Assembly (NCBI RefSeq): GCF_006064855.1
Contig: NZ_CP040753.1
Coordinates: 744,001-808,000, forward strand
Direction: 5' to 3'
From: Sulfitobacter sp. BSw21498
GTDB taxonomy: Bacteria; Pseudomonadota; Alphaproteobacteria; Rhodobacterales; Rhodobacteraceae
Length of the DNA stretch: 64,000 bases
Shown piece by piece: positions 33,704-42,254 of this stretch. The notes beneath the pieces are model-generated. The model saw nothing but the letters and a program-made list of their open reading frames with translations. It ran no database searches and was not told where the DNA came from. The number at the start of each line of letters is the position of its first letter. Position 1 is the stretch's first letter. The translations under genes were made by a program, and so were the position numbers.

Positions 33704-34225
33704 TTACCTACGCGATGTCAGCGCGTTGCGCAGGCCCTCTACGCGGATGGACGACACACCGGCCAGCTTCTGATTTGTCAGCTTGCGCCCCGCGGTAACC
33801 TCTCGCGTGGGCTCTGTGCCGATGGCGGCCGTTTCGCTTGGCTCGATGCCCTCAAGGCGATAGGTCAAGACGCCATCAACCGGCAGTTCATCTTCGTTGG
33901 CTGGCGTCAGTTGCACTTCGTAGATACCTTGGCGATCCGCACGCCCAGTGGCCCGCACCACGGCACCTCCGGGGACCTCTTCGATCGTGAGATCAATGAT
34001 CTGTTCGAACGGGCGACCGGTATAGATAACCTCTTTGGACTTAGAGGACGAAAACAACCCTGTTCGCTGCGGAATCAACGGATTGTCAGAGGCTTCCTGT
34101 CGGGTGATTGGTTCTGACCGGGCACTGCCGAACCAATTGAACGGGTTCGCACGGCTGTCGCGCACAGTCGCACAGCCTGTCAAAACAAGGGTCGATACCA
34201 AGAGGGCTGAAAAGGTCTTGCGCAT
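33704..34225 (-). CDS. outer-membrane-type lipoprotein of unknown function
   Basis: A 173-residue lipoprotein. The signal MRKTFSALLVSTLVLTGC ends in a lipobox LTGC, with Cys18 the likely lipidation site. The mature part is soluble with beta-strand character (EVIYTGRPFEQIIDLTIEEV, GIYEVQLTPANEDEL). From memory it resembles short conserved roseobacter lipoproteins, but I cannot name a family. It is divergent from sufE by 120 bases. Confidence 0.72.
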   Translation of the reverse strand: MRKTFSALLVSTLVLTGCATVRDSRANPFNWFGSARSEPITRQEASDNPLIPQRTGLFSSSKSKEVIYTGRPFEQIIDLTIEEVPGGAVVRATGRADRQGIYEVQLTPANEDELPVDGVLTYRLEGIEPSETAAIGTEPTREVTAGRKLTNQKLAGVSSIRVEGLRNALTSRR

Positions 34226-34345
34226 GGGGTCCGCCGTAGAAATTTCGGTACTATTTGACTAACCCATCCCGGACCTGTTGGGAAGGGGGTGGACCTTTGG
34301 CATCGTGCAACCTACCTGTTTGGCAAGCGAAAAGAGGGACGCACC

Positions 34346-34756
34346 GTGGCGACAGAGGCATTTGAAGAACTGGTCGAGGATTTCGAATTTCTGGACGATT
34401 GGGAAGACCGCTATCGTCACGTGATTGATCTGGGCAAGTCGATGGACCCGCTGGCCGAAGCATTGCGCGTTCCCGCGACCAAAGTGGACGGCTGTGCCAG
34501 CCAAGTATGGTTGCACACGCAGTTCGAAAATGGGGTGCTGCATTTCGACGGTGCCAGCGATGCGATGATCGTGTCGGGGCTAATCGCCGTGCTTCAAAAG
34601 CTGTATAACGGGGTGCCCGCGTCCGAGGTCGGGGCCGTTGATGCCCGCGCCGAGATGGGGCGTTTGGGGCTGAACGAACATCTGTCGGCGCAACGGTCCA
34701 ACGGCCTGACGGCAATGATCGAACGGATTCGCGGCGAGGCAGCGCAGCAGGTTTAA
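34346..34756 (+). CDS. sufE: SufE cysteine desulfuration protein
   Basis: Accepts sulfur from the SufS cysteine desulfurase and hands it to the SufBCD scaffold for iron-sulfur cluster assembly. It is 136 residues long. The sulfur-carrying Cys is in KVDGCASQVWLHT, and the fold's EDFEFLDDWEDRYRHVIDLG start is typical. A GTG at 34346 with AGAGGGA upstream is the start; an ATG 19 codons earlier would add a sequence not seen in the family. No suf operon is present next to it. Confidence 0.93.
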   Translation: MATEAFEELVEDFEFLDDWEDRYRHVIDLGKSMDPLAEALRVPATKVDGCASQVWLHTQFENGVLHFDGASDAMIVSGLIAVLQKLYNGVPASEVGAVDARAEMGRLGLNEHLSAQRSNGLTAMIERIRGEAAQQV

Positions 34757-34793
34757 ACGCTGGCGTGCGGGTGCGGCCGCAGATGTACCAGTT

Positions 34794-34815
34794 GAGTTTA
34801 TTTGGCAAAATGAAG
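34794..34815 (+). repeat. dispersed intergenic motif, copy B
   Basis: GAGTTTATTTGGCAAAATGA followed by AG, the core of the motif listed at 7332, 39519 and 57343. Here it lies between the convergent sufE and DUF1638 genes. Confidence 0.6.
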
Positions 34816-34816
34816 A

Positions 34817-35455
34817 TCAGAGGGTCCGGAGCGTCTTTTCCAGATCACCGTAGCCGGTAAAGCGCCGCTCGAACGCGAGGCCGAGCGTTTCAGCACAGGT
34901 TTGCGCCTTGGCTGTCAGCGCGGGGTCATCGGTTTGGGCTTGATACACCAGCTTTTCGTAGTTTCCGAAATACATATCGCGCAGTTCCGGGTGGCGGTCG
35001 AGCCCCATGGGTTTCATGATGAAGGCATCGAACTGGCGGACCAGAAAATCCGTGAGGTAGAAGGCCGTAAACTCGTCCTCCGAAATTGTAGCGAAGCGAT
35101 CGTTGCCTTCGAAAAAACTGTAGCAATGGGGCCCTGCCACCATCTGAACGCCCAGTTTTTCACACTCTGCCGCGAGCAGCCCGCCGGTCCCGCAATCGGC
35201 GTAGACCACAAAGATGTCGTCGTAGGCATCGCGGTGTTTGATTACAGCCGCGCGGACTTCTTGCGTTATTTTCTCGGGGTAAAGATGCAGCTTGGCGGGC
35301 AGGCAGGTCAGGTCGAGATGGGACCAGCCGTTGGCCTCTTTCAGGTCGAGAATTTCACGTGCCAAGGCCCCGCAGGCGATCAATAGAATACGGCCCGTTT
35401 GCGGTGCAAGCGGCAGGCCGGTTTCCGTTAGATCGCAGTCCGAAGGCGGTTTCAT
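34817..35455 (-). CDS. DUF1638 family protein, probable partner of a corrinoid methyltransferase
   Basis: A 212-residue DUF1638 protein. Conserved Cys lie in LIACGALA, VVYADCGTGG and AGPHCYSFF. From memory it is often encoded next to corrinoid proteins in alphaproteobacteria, here with the B12-binding protein 65 bases upstream on the same strand, separated by a hairpin. A role in handling or reactivating the corrinoid or in methyl transfer is likely but not shown. Conserved Cys and His could bind a metal. Confidence 0.78.
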   Translation of the reverse strand: MKPPSDCDLTETGLPLAPQTGRILLIACGALAREILDLKEANGWSHLDLTCLPAKLHLYPEKITQEVRAAVIKHRDAYDDIFVVYADCGTGGLLAAECEKLGVQMVAGPHCYSFFEGNDRFATISEDEFTAFYLTDFLVRQFDAFIMKPMGLDRHPELRDMYFGNYEKLVYQAQTDDPALTAKAQTCAETLGLAFERRFTGYGDLEKTLRTL

Positions 35456-35473
35456 TTGGGGCTCCTGAACGGC

Positions 35474-35502
35474 AAAGGCCCCTCCGATCGGGAGGGGCCT
35501 TT
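35474..35502 (-). terminator. hairpin between the corrinoid and DUF1638 genes
   Basis: AAAGGCCCCTCC and GGAGGGGCCTTT form a perfect 12-bp stem around a 5-base loop, with only three T at the base on either strand. It lies between two co-directional genes, so it may act as a partial terminator that lowers DUF1638 expression relative to the corrinoid protein. Confidence 0.6.
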
Positions 35503-35520
35503 ATCTGTTACATCAATGAC

Positions 35521-36219
35521 TTACGCTTTGGCGTTATTGTGCTTGCGTCCGACCCATTCCTTGGCCGTTTCCACAGCAACAGCTGCATCGCGGCAGTAGG
35601 CATCCGCACCAATAGCTTTGCCGAATTCTTCGTTCAGGGGGGCACCGCCGACCAGTACGATATAGTCATCGCGGATGCCTTGTTCGATCATCGTGTCGAT
35701 CACAACTTTCATATAGGGCATCGTCGTGGTCAGCAGGGCGGACATGCCAAGGATATCCGGGCCTTCAGCTTCCATCGCTTCGAGGTAGGCCTCGACCGAG
35801 TTGTTGATGCCAAGATCGACAACTTCAAAGCCGGCACCTTCCATCATCATCGACACTAGATTTTTGCCGATGTCGTGGATGTCGCCTTTGACAGTGCCAA
35901 TCACCATCTTGCCCACACGCGGTGCGCCGGTTTCCGCCAGCAGCGGCTTGAGGATCGCCATGCCGCCTTTCATCGCGTTTGCAGCCAGAAGCACCTCGGG
36001 GACAAAGAGGATGCCATCCCGGAAATCTGCGCCAACGATGGTCATGCCGCCGACCAATGCTTTGGTCAGGACATCGTAGGGAATCCATCCGCGTGCAATC
36101 AGGATATTGACGCTTTCTTCGATCTCTTCGCGCAGACCGTCGTAAAGATCATCAAACATCTGCTGAACAAGTTCTTCGTCGTCCAGATCGGCAAGGATAA
36201 TTTCGTCTTCATCCGACAT
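35521..36219 (-). CDS. corrinoid (B12-binding) methyltransferase protein
   Basis: A 232-residue protein with a B12-binding cap domain (about 15-95) and a cobalamin-binding domain (about 103-225). The ligand motif is KGDIHDIGKN, with His115 as the lower axial ligand of cobalt. It has the size of MtbC/MtaC-type proteins and of the free-standing B12 domain of split methionine synthase. GAGGAA lies before the ATG at 36219. With the homocysteine methyltransferase gene at 37505 it probably forms part of a split MetH (known from genetics in Phaeobacter). Other methyl donors cannot be excluded. Confidence 0.88.
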   Translation of the reverse strand: MSDEDEIILADLDDEELVQQMFDDLYDGLREEIEESVNILIARGWIPYDVLTKALVGGMTIVGADFRDGILFVPEVLLAANAMKGGMAILKPLLAETGAPRVGKMVIGTVKGDIHDIGKNLVSMMMEGAGFEVVDLGINNSVEAYLEAMEAEGPDILGMSALLTTTMPYMKVVIDTMIEQGIRDDYIVLVGGAPLNEEFGKAIGADAYCRDAAVAVETAKEWVGRKHNNAKA

Positions 36220-36395
36220 AGTCGTTCCTCATCGGTTAACTCACCCGCGCGGGCTTGCGCCTTTTTGTCACACAAGCGTCGAAAGCTTCGTGCTTATTGC
36301 GACAAACTCGGCACCGCGTGCGACGCTTTTGGTTGATCCGAAATTACGCCCGATCGTCCTGTAAAACAATGGGTTGGGGCAATATACTTGACCAT

Positions 36396-36410
36396 GTTCC
36401 TAATTTGTTC
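36396..36410 (+). promoter_or_regulatory. LexA (SOS) box of alphaproteobacterial type, GTTC-N7-GTTC
   Basis: GTTCCTAATTTGTTC matches the alphaproteobacterial LexA operator consensus GTTC-N7-GTTC in both half-sites. It ends 12 bases before the start of the SplB-like radical SAM gene. TATACT at 36383-36388 is a plausible -10 box, which would put the operator at the transcription start. The -35 is weak. Confidence 0.65.
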
Positions 36411-36422
36411 CAAAAGATTTGG

Positions 36423-37508
36423 ATGGATCAGGCGCACCGCAAATACAGACTGCCCGGACGCGGCACAGCAAGCAACCAATCGGGCCGGTTCGAGCCGCTG
36501 ACAGTGGAAGCCGTGGCCGACGGATGGGACGGTGATGGTGATCCGTTACCTGTTTTGCGCACGCAGGTCAGCTTTGAGGTGCCGCGCAGTGTGATCAGCT
36601 ATAACCAGTCGCCAGACCTGCCGTTTGACCGGTCGATCAACCCCTATCGCGGGTGTGAACATGGGTGCGTCTATTGTTTCGCGCGGCCAAGCCATGCGTA
36701 TCTGGGGCTGTCGCCGGGGCTGGATTTCGAAACACGTCTTATTGCGCGTCCGGACGCGCCCGAGGTTCTAAGGCGCGAACTGGCAGCCAAGAAATATCAA
36801 GTGGCACCGATTGCGATAGGAACGAATACAGACCCGTATCAGCCAATCGAACAGGATCACCGGATTATGCGGTCGTTATTGGAGGTTCTGTCGGAGGCCA
36901 ATCATCCTGTCGCCATTGTCACCAAGGGCAGTCTGATCGAGCGGGACATTGATATTCTATCGGATATGGCCGCGCGCGGGCTGTGCCGTGTCGGGGTGTC
37001 GGTAACAACTCTGGACGCTCGGTTGTCGCGATTGATGGAGCCTCGGGTGCCCGCGCCAAAGCGACGATTGCAGATGATCGAACGTCTTGCGGCGGCGGGA
37101 ATCCCTGTGCGTGTGATGGCGTCGCCTATGGTGCCTGCGTTGACCGACCCTGAGCTTGAAGCGATTTTGCAAGCCGGGCGTGATGCCGGTGCCGTTGCTG
37201 CCAGCTGGATCATGTTGCGGCTGCCGCGAGAGGTATCGCCCTTGATGCAGGGCTGGCTGGCGACGCATTACCCCGATCGCGCGGGCCGGATCATGGCGCG
37301 CCTGCGCGAGATGCATGGGGGCAAGGAATACGATGCGAATTGGCACCGACGGATGCGCGGGGAAGGCCCCTATGCCGAGATGATCGCGCAGCGGTTCGTT
37401 TTGGCCGTTAAACGTTTAGGGCTAAATACGCTACTGCCGCCGATGCGGTGCGATCTGTTTCGCCCGCCCAAACGGGCGAGCGCGCAGTTGAATCTGTTCG
37501 GAGATTAA
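36423..37508 (+). CDS. PA0069 family radical SAM protein (SplB-like, COG1533)
   Basis: A 361-residue radical SAM protein of the PA0069/Rv2578c group, related to spore photoproduct lyase (COG1533). The cluster motif is CEHGCVYC. Family segments are SINPYRGCEHGCVYCFARP, IGTNTDPYQPIEQDHRI and the late AEMIAQRFVLAVKRLG. The start is ATG 36423 (MDQAHRKYRLPGRG), although upstream codons stay open to 36255; the ribosome binding site is weak. A LexA-type box just upstream suggests damage-inducible expression. A DNA repair role is inferred; activity on thymine photoproducts has not been shown for this group. It converges with the homocysteine methyltransferase gene, and the stop codons overlap. Confidence 0.85.
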   Translation: MDQAHRKYRLPGRGTASNQSGRFEPLTVEAVADGWDGDGDPLPVLRTQVSFEVPRSVISYNQSPDLPFDRSINPYRGCEHGCVYCFARPSHAYLGLSPGLDFETRLIARPDAPEVLRRELAAKKYQVAPIAIGTNTDPYQPIEQDHRIMRSLLEVLSEANHPVAIVTKGSLIERDIDILSDMAARGLCRVGVSVTTLDARLSRLMEPRVPAPKRRLQMIERLAAAGIPVRVMASPMVPALTDPELEAILQAGRDAGAVAASWIMLRLPREVSPLMQGWLATHYPDRAGRIMARLREMHGGKEYDANWHRRMRGEGPYAEMIAQRFVLAVKRLGLNTLLPPMRCDLFRPPKRASAQLNLFGD

Positions 37509-38518
37509 CCCCGGCGGCGGCCACGGCGCGGCGCGCGGGTGGGGCCTTCGCCATCGGTGCCATCGCTGGCCGAGGAAAACGGACCAAGCGCTTCGACGAT
37601 CTGTTCCAGCGTGGGAGCGTCGCCCTTGGGGCGGCTGTCGAGTGCTGCACGCATATACACCAGATGTTCCGGCATGGTGCCACAGCAACCTCCAATGATC
37701 GATGCGCCGCAATTGCGGGCCATTTCGGCGTAATCGGCCATCAGTTCGGGTGTGCCGTCATAGTGGATGTGGCCTTCGACGTATTTGGGGATGCCGGCGT
37801 TGCCCTTGGACACGATCGGCGTTGGCATGCCTTTGGAAGCGAAACCAAGCACTGTGCGCAGCACGTCCGACGCCCCGGTGCCGCAGTTGGCCCCATAGGC
37901 CAGCGGGCCATGGTCTAGCTCGTGTACCATGTCGACCATCGCTTCGGATGTCATGCCCATCATGGTGCGTCCCGCGGTGTCAAAGCTCATCGTGCCGACC
38001 CAATCAAGGCCCGCGAGCTTGAACCCTTCGGCGGCGGCGCGGTATTCTTCGGGGGCGCTGATGGTTTCAAGCCACCCCACATCGGCACCACCGGCTTTCA
38101 GCCCGTCCGCAGTTTCGTGAAACATCTCGACCGCCAGCGCGTGAGTGAGCGGGCCAACCGGCTCCATGATTTCGCCGGTGGGGCCGACGGAGCCTGCGAC
38201 GATCACCTTGCGGCCGGCCTTGTCGGCAACTTCACGCGCCAGTTCGGCAGAGACGCGGCTAAGCTCATGAGCGCGCTTTTCAGCGTTGTGCAGTTTCAAC
38301 CGCGAGGCATTCGCGCCAAAAGAGTTGGTCAGGAAGATATCGCTGCCCGACTGAACCGCACCTTGGTATAGCTTGATGATGTTTTGCGGCTGTTCCGTGT
38401 TCCACATCTCTGGCGCGTCACCGGACATCAGGCCCATGTTGAACAGGTTCGTGCCAGTGGCACCATCGGCCAGCAGCGTGCCTTTTTCAGCCAGAAGATC
38501 GGTAAGAGGATTGGACAT
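37505..38518 (-). CDS. bmt: homocysteine S-methyltransferase (split MetH-type homocysteine module)
   Basis: A 337-residue homocysteine S-methyltransferase domain protein, often annotated betaine-homocysteine methyltransferase. The zinc-binding Cys are in GANCGTG and GGCCGT. Start of domain: LLADGATGTNLFNMGLMSGD, which also marks MetH N-terminal domains. It has no pterin or B12 domain, so it must use a separate corrinoid protein, such as that at 35521. GGAG lies before ATG 38518; an ATG 17 codons earlier is less likely. The C-terminus is an unusual Arg/Gly-rich tail (RAPRRGRRRG). It would make methionine from homocysteine. Its stop overlaps that of the convergent radical SAM gene. Confidence 0.87.
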   Translation of the reverse strand: MSNPLTDLLAEKGTLLADGATGTNLFNMGLMSGDAPEMWNTEQPQNIIKLYQGAVQSGSDIFLTNSFGANASRLKLHNAEKRAHELSRVSAELAREVADKAGRKVIVAGSVGPTGEIMEPVGPLTHALAVEMFHETADGLKAGGADVGWLETISAPEEYRAAAEGFKLAGLDWVGTMSFDTAGRTMMGMTSEAMVDMVHELDHGPLAYGANCGTGASDVLRTVLGFASKGMPTPIVSKGNAGIPKYVEGHIHYDGTPELMADYAEMARNCGASIIGGCCGTMPEHLVYMRAALDSRPKGDAPTLEQIVEALGPFSSASDGTDGEGPTRAPRRGRRRG

Positions 38519-38741
38519 GAAAAGCTCCGCTAAAGGGGTGATTTTGCCGTTTCCCACAACAACTGGCATGAAGCAACTTCATTATTCTCATGATGGTCAT
38601 GAGGCCGCGCCATAGTTTCTACATGCATGGCTGCCATGAGGGCAGGGCGCGTGCTTGCGCGGCAGGGGCGCTTGGACTATGTGACAGGCTAGAAAAGGCC
38701 GATGGGTATTCCAACCGGTCCGTTGTCTGGAAGGGATGTGC

Positions 38742-39503
38742 ATGGCCCGTCGCACGAAAATCTATGAAGGTACGGCAAAGATCCTCTATGAGGGGCCGGA
38801 ACCGGGGACGATTGTCCAGCACTTCAAAGACGACACAACCGCCTTTAACGCCGAGAAAAAGGCCGTGATCGAAGGCAAGGGCGTGCTGAACAACCGTCTG
38901 TCCGAATTCTTTATGACGGGCTTGAACAACATCGGCGTGCCGACGCATTTCATCAAGCGTCTGAACATGCGCGAACAGTTGATCCGTCAGGCAGAGATCA
39001 TCCCGCTTGAGATCGTGGTGCGCAACTATGCCGCTGGTGATCTGTCCACGCGGTTGGGGATCGACGAAGGCATGCAATTGCCGCGCCCGATCGTGGAATA
39101 TCACTATAAGAACAATGACCTTGGCGATCCGCTGGTCACCGAGGAACATATCGCGGCCTTTGGCTGGGCCGGCCAACAGGACATGGAAGACATCCTGAGC
39201 CTGTCACTGCGGGTTAATGATTTCATGTCCGGTGTGATGATGGCGGTGGGGATCCGGCTTGTGGACTTCAAGATTGAGGTCGGGCGCATCTACGAGGGCG
39301 ATTTCCAGCGTCTGATCGTCGCCGACGAGATCAGCCCAGACAGCTGCCGTCTGTGGGATATCGAAACCGGACAGAAGCTGGATAAGGATGTGTTCCGTCG
39401 CGACCTGGGGTCGCTGACGGATGCCTACACCGAAGTCGCCCGACGTTTGGGGGTCATGCCCAAGACGTCGACACCGATGATGAAACCGACGTTGATCAAC
39501 TAG
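38742..39503 (+). CDS. purC: phosphoribosylaminoimidazole-succinocarboxamide synthase
   Basis: Joins CAIR and aspartate to SAICAR with ATP in purine synthesis. It is 253 residues long. Motifs are [32 protein letters not shown], and [15 protein letters not shown] with the catalytic acidic residues. The ATG at 38742 has AAGGGA before it; an ATG two codons earlier is possible. It leads the purC-purS-purQ run. Confidence 0.96.
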   Translation: MARRTKIYEGTAKILYEGPEPGTIVQHFKDDTTAFNAEKKAVIEGKGVLNNRLSEFFMTGLNNIGVPTHFIKRLNMREQLIRQAEIIPLEIVVRNYAAGDLSTRLGIDEGMQLPRPIVEYHYKNNDLGDPLVTEEHIAAFGWAGQQDMEDILSLSLRVNDFMSGVMMAVGIRLVDFKIEVGRIYEGDFQRLIVADEISPDSCRLWDIETGQKLDKDVFRRDLGSLTDAYTEVARRLGVMPKTSTPMMKPTLIN

Positions 39504-39518
39504 GCTGATGACGGAGAT

Positions 39519-39540
39519 GAGTTTATTTTGCAAAATGAAG
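39519..39540 (+). repeat. dispersed intergenic motif, copy C
   Basis: GAGTTTATTTTGCAAAATGA followed by AG, in the short gap between purC and purS. Differs from copy B by one base (TTTTGC for TTTGGC). Confidence 0.6.
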
Positions 39541-39554
39541 CAGGGGGACGCGCC

Positions 39555-39785
39555 ATGAAAGCACGGGTGCATGTGATGTTGAAGAACGGTGTTCTGGATC
39601 CGCAAGGCGAGGCCGTGCGCCACGCTTTGGGGGCGATGGGCTTTGATGGCGTGAACGGTGTGCGTCAGGGCAAGGTGATCGAGCTGGATCTGAACGACGG
39701 CACGACGCAGGCGGATGTCGAAGTGATGTGTGAAAAGCTGCTCGCGAATACGGTGATCGAATCCTACACAGTGGAGATGGGCTGA
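39555..39785 (+). CDS. purS: phosphoribosylformylglycinamidine synthase subunit PurS
   Basis: Small structural subunit of the three-part FGAR amidotransferase. It bridges PurL and PurQ and helps channel ammonia. It is 76 residues long, with [20 protein letters not shown] at the start, typical of the family. The start is ATG 39555 with AGGGGGA before it; an ATG nine codons earlier overlaps the dispersed motif. Its stop and the purQ ATG share one base (TGATG). Confidence 0.95.
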   Translation: MKARVHVMLKNGVLDPQGEAVRHALGAMGFDGVNGVRQGKVIELDLNDGTTQADVEVMCEKLLANTVIESYTVEMG

Positions 39786-40453
39786 TGCACGCAGCGGTCA
39801 TCGTTTTTCCGGGCTCTAACTGTGACCGCGATCTGGCGGTGGCTTTCAAGGCGGTCGGTGCCAAAGTGTCGATGGTCTGGCATAAAGATACCAGCCTGCC
39901 CGACGGGGTCGATATTGTCGGCGTACCCGGTGGGTTCTCTTACGGGGATTATCTGCGCTGCGGCGCGATTGCGGCGAACTCTCCGATTTGTCGCGAAGTG
40001 GCGGCCCATGCGGAGCGTGGCGGCTATGTGGTGGGCATCTGCAACGGCTTTCAGGTGCTAACCGAAACAGGTTTGCTGCCCGGTGCCTTGCTGCGCAACG
40101 CAGGCCTTAAATACATTTGCCGCACCGTGCCATTGCGCGTGGCGACGGCGGACAGTGATTACACCTCGGGGTATGATGCCGGCGCGATGATCGATATCCC
40201 GATTGCGCACCATGACGGCAACTACTTTGCTGATGGCGATACGATCGCCAAGCTGCATGGCGAGGATCGCGTTGCCTTTACCTATGGCGACAACCCCAAC
40301 GGGTCGCAGTCGGACATTGCAGGTATCCTGTCGTCCAACCGTCGTGTGCTGGGGATGATGCCCCACCCTGAACGCGCTGCGGATGCGGGGCATGGTGGCA
40401 CGGACGGGGCGGCGCTCTTCCGCGCATTGGCAGGGTCTGTGGTCACAGCGTGA
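39785..40453 (+). CDS. purQ: phosphoribosylformylglycinamidine synthase subunit PurQ
   Basis: Glutaminase subunit of FGAR amidotransferase, which supplies ammonia to PurL. It is 222 residues long. It is a class I amidotransferase with the catalytic Cys in [12 protein letters not shown], and the His/Glu in [10 protein letters not shown]. It starts with [13 protein letters not shown], typical of PurQ. Coupled to purS by one-base overlap. The large subunit purL is not next to it in the window. Confidence 0.96.
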   Translation: MHAAVIVFPGSNCDRDLAVAFKAVGAKVSMVWHKDTSLPDGVDIVGVPGGFSYGDYLRCGAIAANSPICREVAAHAERGGYVVGICNGFQVLTETGLLPGALLRNAGLKYICRTVPLRVATADSDYTSGYDAGAMIDIPIAHHDGNYFADGDTIAKLHGEDRVAFTYGDNPNGSQSDIAGILSSNRRVLGMMPHPERAADAGHGGTDGAALFRALAGSVVTA

Positions 40454-40489
40454 CTTGAGTGCCACGGTGAGGACGCGTAGATTGCCGGC

Positions 40490-42250
40490 ATGTTCCGGTC
40501 TGCGTCCTCTCGTGAAGCCACTTTATCTGTCAGCTGGCGCGTCCGGCTGGCGGTTGCTTTGCTATTGGTCTTTGCGGTTGTCACGATTTCGATCACCAAC
40601 AAGCTGCTGACGGACCGTTTTACCGAAAGCACGCGCAATCGCGCCGAGCTTCGGATCGCCCTCTACAGCGGCAACCTGCTGGCAGAACTGCGCCAGAACG
40701 CGATTGTACCGCAGTTGTTATCGCGCGACCCCGCCTTGATAGAGGCGCTGACCCGATCTGATTATTCCCTATCGACCCAGCGGTTGATCTCTTTCGTAGA
40801 GGAAATCGGGGCTGCCTCCTTGATGCTCTACGACATCGACGGGCGCACGGTCGCCGCGACCGACCGCAACCGGCTGGGGGCGTCGCACCGCCAAGAAGCG
40901 TATTTCGTGGATGCGTTACGCTCTAATTCTACCGTCTTCAGCGTGATCCCCCGCGATACCGGTGGCTATCGTTTTTTCTATTCACGCCGCATCCACGAAG
41001 CGGGGACGAACCTTGGTGTGATCGCGGCCGAAGTCGATTTGCAGCGGTTTGAGCGGGCGTGGGCGGGTATTTCGGACGCGGTGATCGTGACCGACAGCAC
41101 CGGCGATATCATCATGGCGACCGAACCGCGCTGGCGCGGCTTGACCGAAAGCGAAGCGCTGTCGAACCAGACCCCGCAAAGCGCGATTGAACGGGCCATC
41201 AAGGCCACCGCCGACTGGACCGCACTGCCTGCCGATGCGTATCTGCAAGGCGAGGCGGTGATGCGTCTATCGTCGCGGATACCGTTTCGGGGTTGGCGGA
41301 TCACCAGCTATACCACCTATGCCTCTGTGCGCGAAAAGGTGAACGGGGTGCTCGCGCTCGAGGTGATGGGCTTTGCGATCCTGCTGGCGTTGACCTTCTA
41401 TGCCCTAAGCCGCCGGACGGCGGGACGTGCAGCATTGTTCCAGCGTGAATCCGCAGAACTGCGTGCGTTGAACGCGGCGCTGCAACGCGAGGTGGCGGAA
41501 CGCAAACGGGTGCAACAAACACTGGCCGTGGCCGAGCAAACGCTGGAACAATCAAGCAAGCTTGCTGCCTTGGGCGAAATGTCGGCTGCTGTCAGCCACG
41601 AATTGAACCAGCCTCTGGCGGCAATGAAAACCTATTTGGCGGGGGCGCGGCTGTTGATGCAGCGCAATCGGCTTGAGGAAGCGCTGGCATCTTTCGGGCG
41701 TATTGACGATCTGATCGAACGTATGGGGGCCATCACGCGGCAGCTCAAAAGCTATGCGCGCAAGGGCCAGCAGCAGTTTTCCCCCTTTGATATGGAGGAA
41801 GCCCTTGGCTCTGCCTTGTCAATGATGGAACCGCAGCTACGTCAACGTCAGGTGCAGATCAATCGTATCCTCCCGTCGGACCCGGTGCAGGTGATGGGCG
41901 ATCGCATGCGGATCGAACAAGTACTGGTCAATCTCTTGCGCAACGCATTGGATGCCACCAAATCGGAACGAAACCCGACGGTAGAGATTATACTATCAGC
42001 GGGTGAGACGGCGACGCTTACCGTGCGCGACAATGGCCCCGGGATCGAAGATCTCGATAGCCTGTTCGAGCCGTTTTACACGACCAAACAGCCCGGCGAT
42101 GGTGTCGGGCTGGGGCTTGCGATCTCGTCGGGTATTGTATCCGATCTGGGGGGCAGGCTGACAGCCCGCAACGGCCAGCATGGCGGTGCGGTTTTTGAAA
42201 TGCAGCTGCCCATCATGGACAGCACAGAGAAGACACAGGCGGCAGAGTAA
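40490..42250 (+). CDS. dctB: C4-dicarboxylate-type sensor histidine kinase (DctB-like)
   Basis: A 586-residue sensor kinase of the DctB group, which senses C4-dicarboxylates or other organic acids in the periplasm. A membrane segment at about 18-37 and another at about 292-308 frame a periplasmic sensor domain of the double-Cache type. A coiled linker follows (RALNAALQREVAERKRVQ), then HisKA with the phospho-His in AAVSHELNQPLAAM (about 369), and the ATPase domain with NLLRNALDATK, DNGPGI and VGLGLAISSGIV. Paired with the dctD-like regulator 4 bases downstream. The transporter genes are not in the window, so the ligand is inferred from family resemblance. Confidence 0.88.
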   Translation: MFRSASSREATLSVSWRVRLAVALLLVFAVVTISITNKLLTDRFTESTRNRAELRIALYSGNLLAELRQNAIVPQLLSRDPALIEALTRSDYSLSTQRLISFVEEIGAASLMLYDIDGRTVAATDRNRLGASHRQEAYFVDALRSNSTVFSVIPRDTGGYRFFYSRRIHEAGTNLGVIAAEVDLQRFERAWAGISDAVIVTDSTGDIIMATEPRWRGLTESEALSNQTPQSAIERAIKATADWTALPADAYLQGEAVMRLSSRIPFRGWRITSYTTYASVREKVNGVLALEVMGFAILLALTFYALSRRTAGRAALFQRESAELRALNAALQREVAERKRVQQTLAVAEQTLEQSSKLAALGEMSAAVSHELNQPLAAMKTYLAGARLLMQRNRLEEALASFGRIDDLIERMGAITRQLKSYARKGQQQFSPFDMEEALGSALSMMEPQLRQRQVQINRILPSDPVQVMGDRMRIEQVLVNLLRNALDATKSERNPTVEIILSAGETATLTVRDNGPGIEDLDSLFEPFYTTKQPGDGVGLGLAISSGIVSDLGGRLTARNGQHGGAVFEMQLPIMDSTEKTQAAE

Positions 42251-42254
42251 ACCA

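Noticed and set aside
36220..36395. Possible cobalamin riboswitch upstream of the corrinoid protein gene
   Set aside because: No B12-box consensus or four-way-junction pattern was visible, and the region is short.
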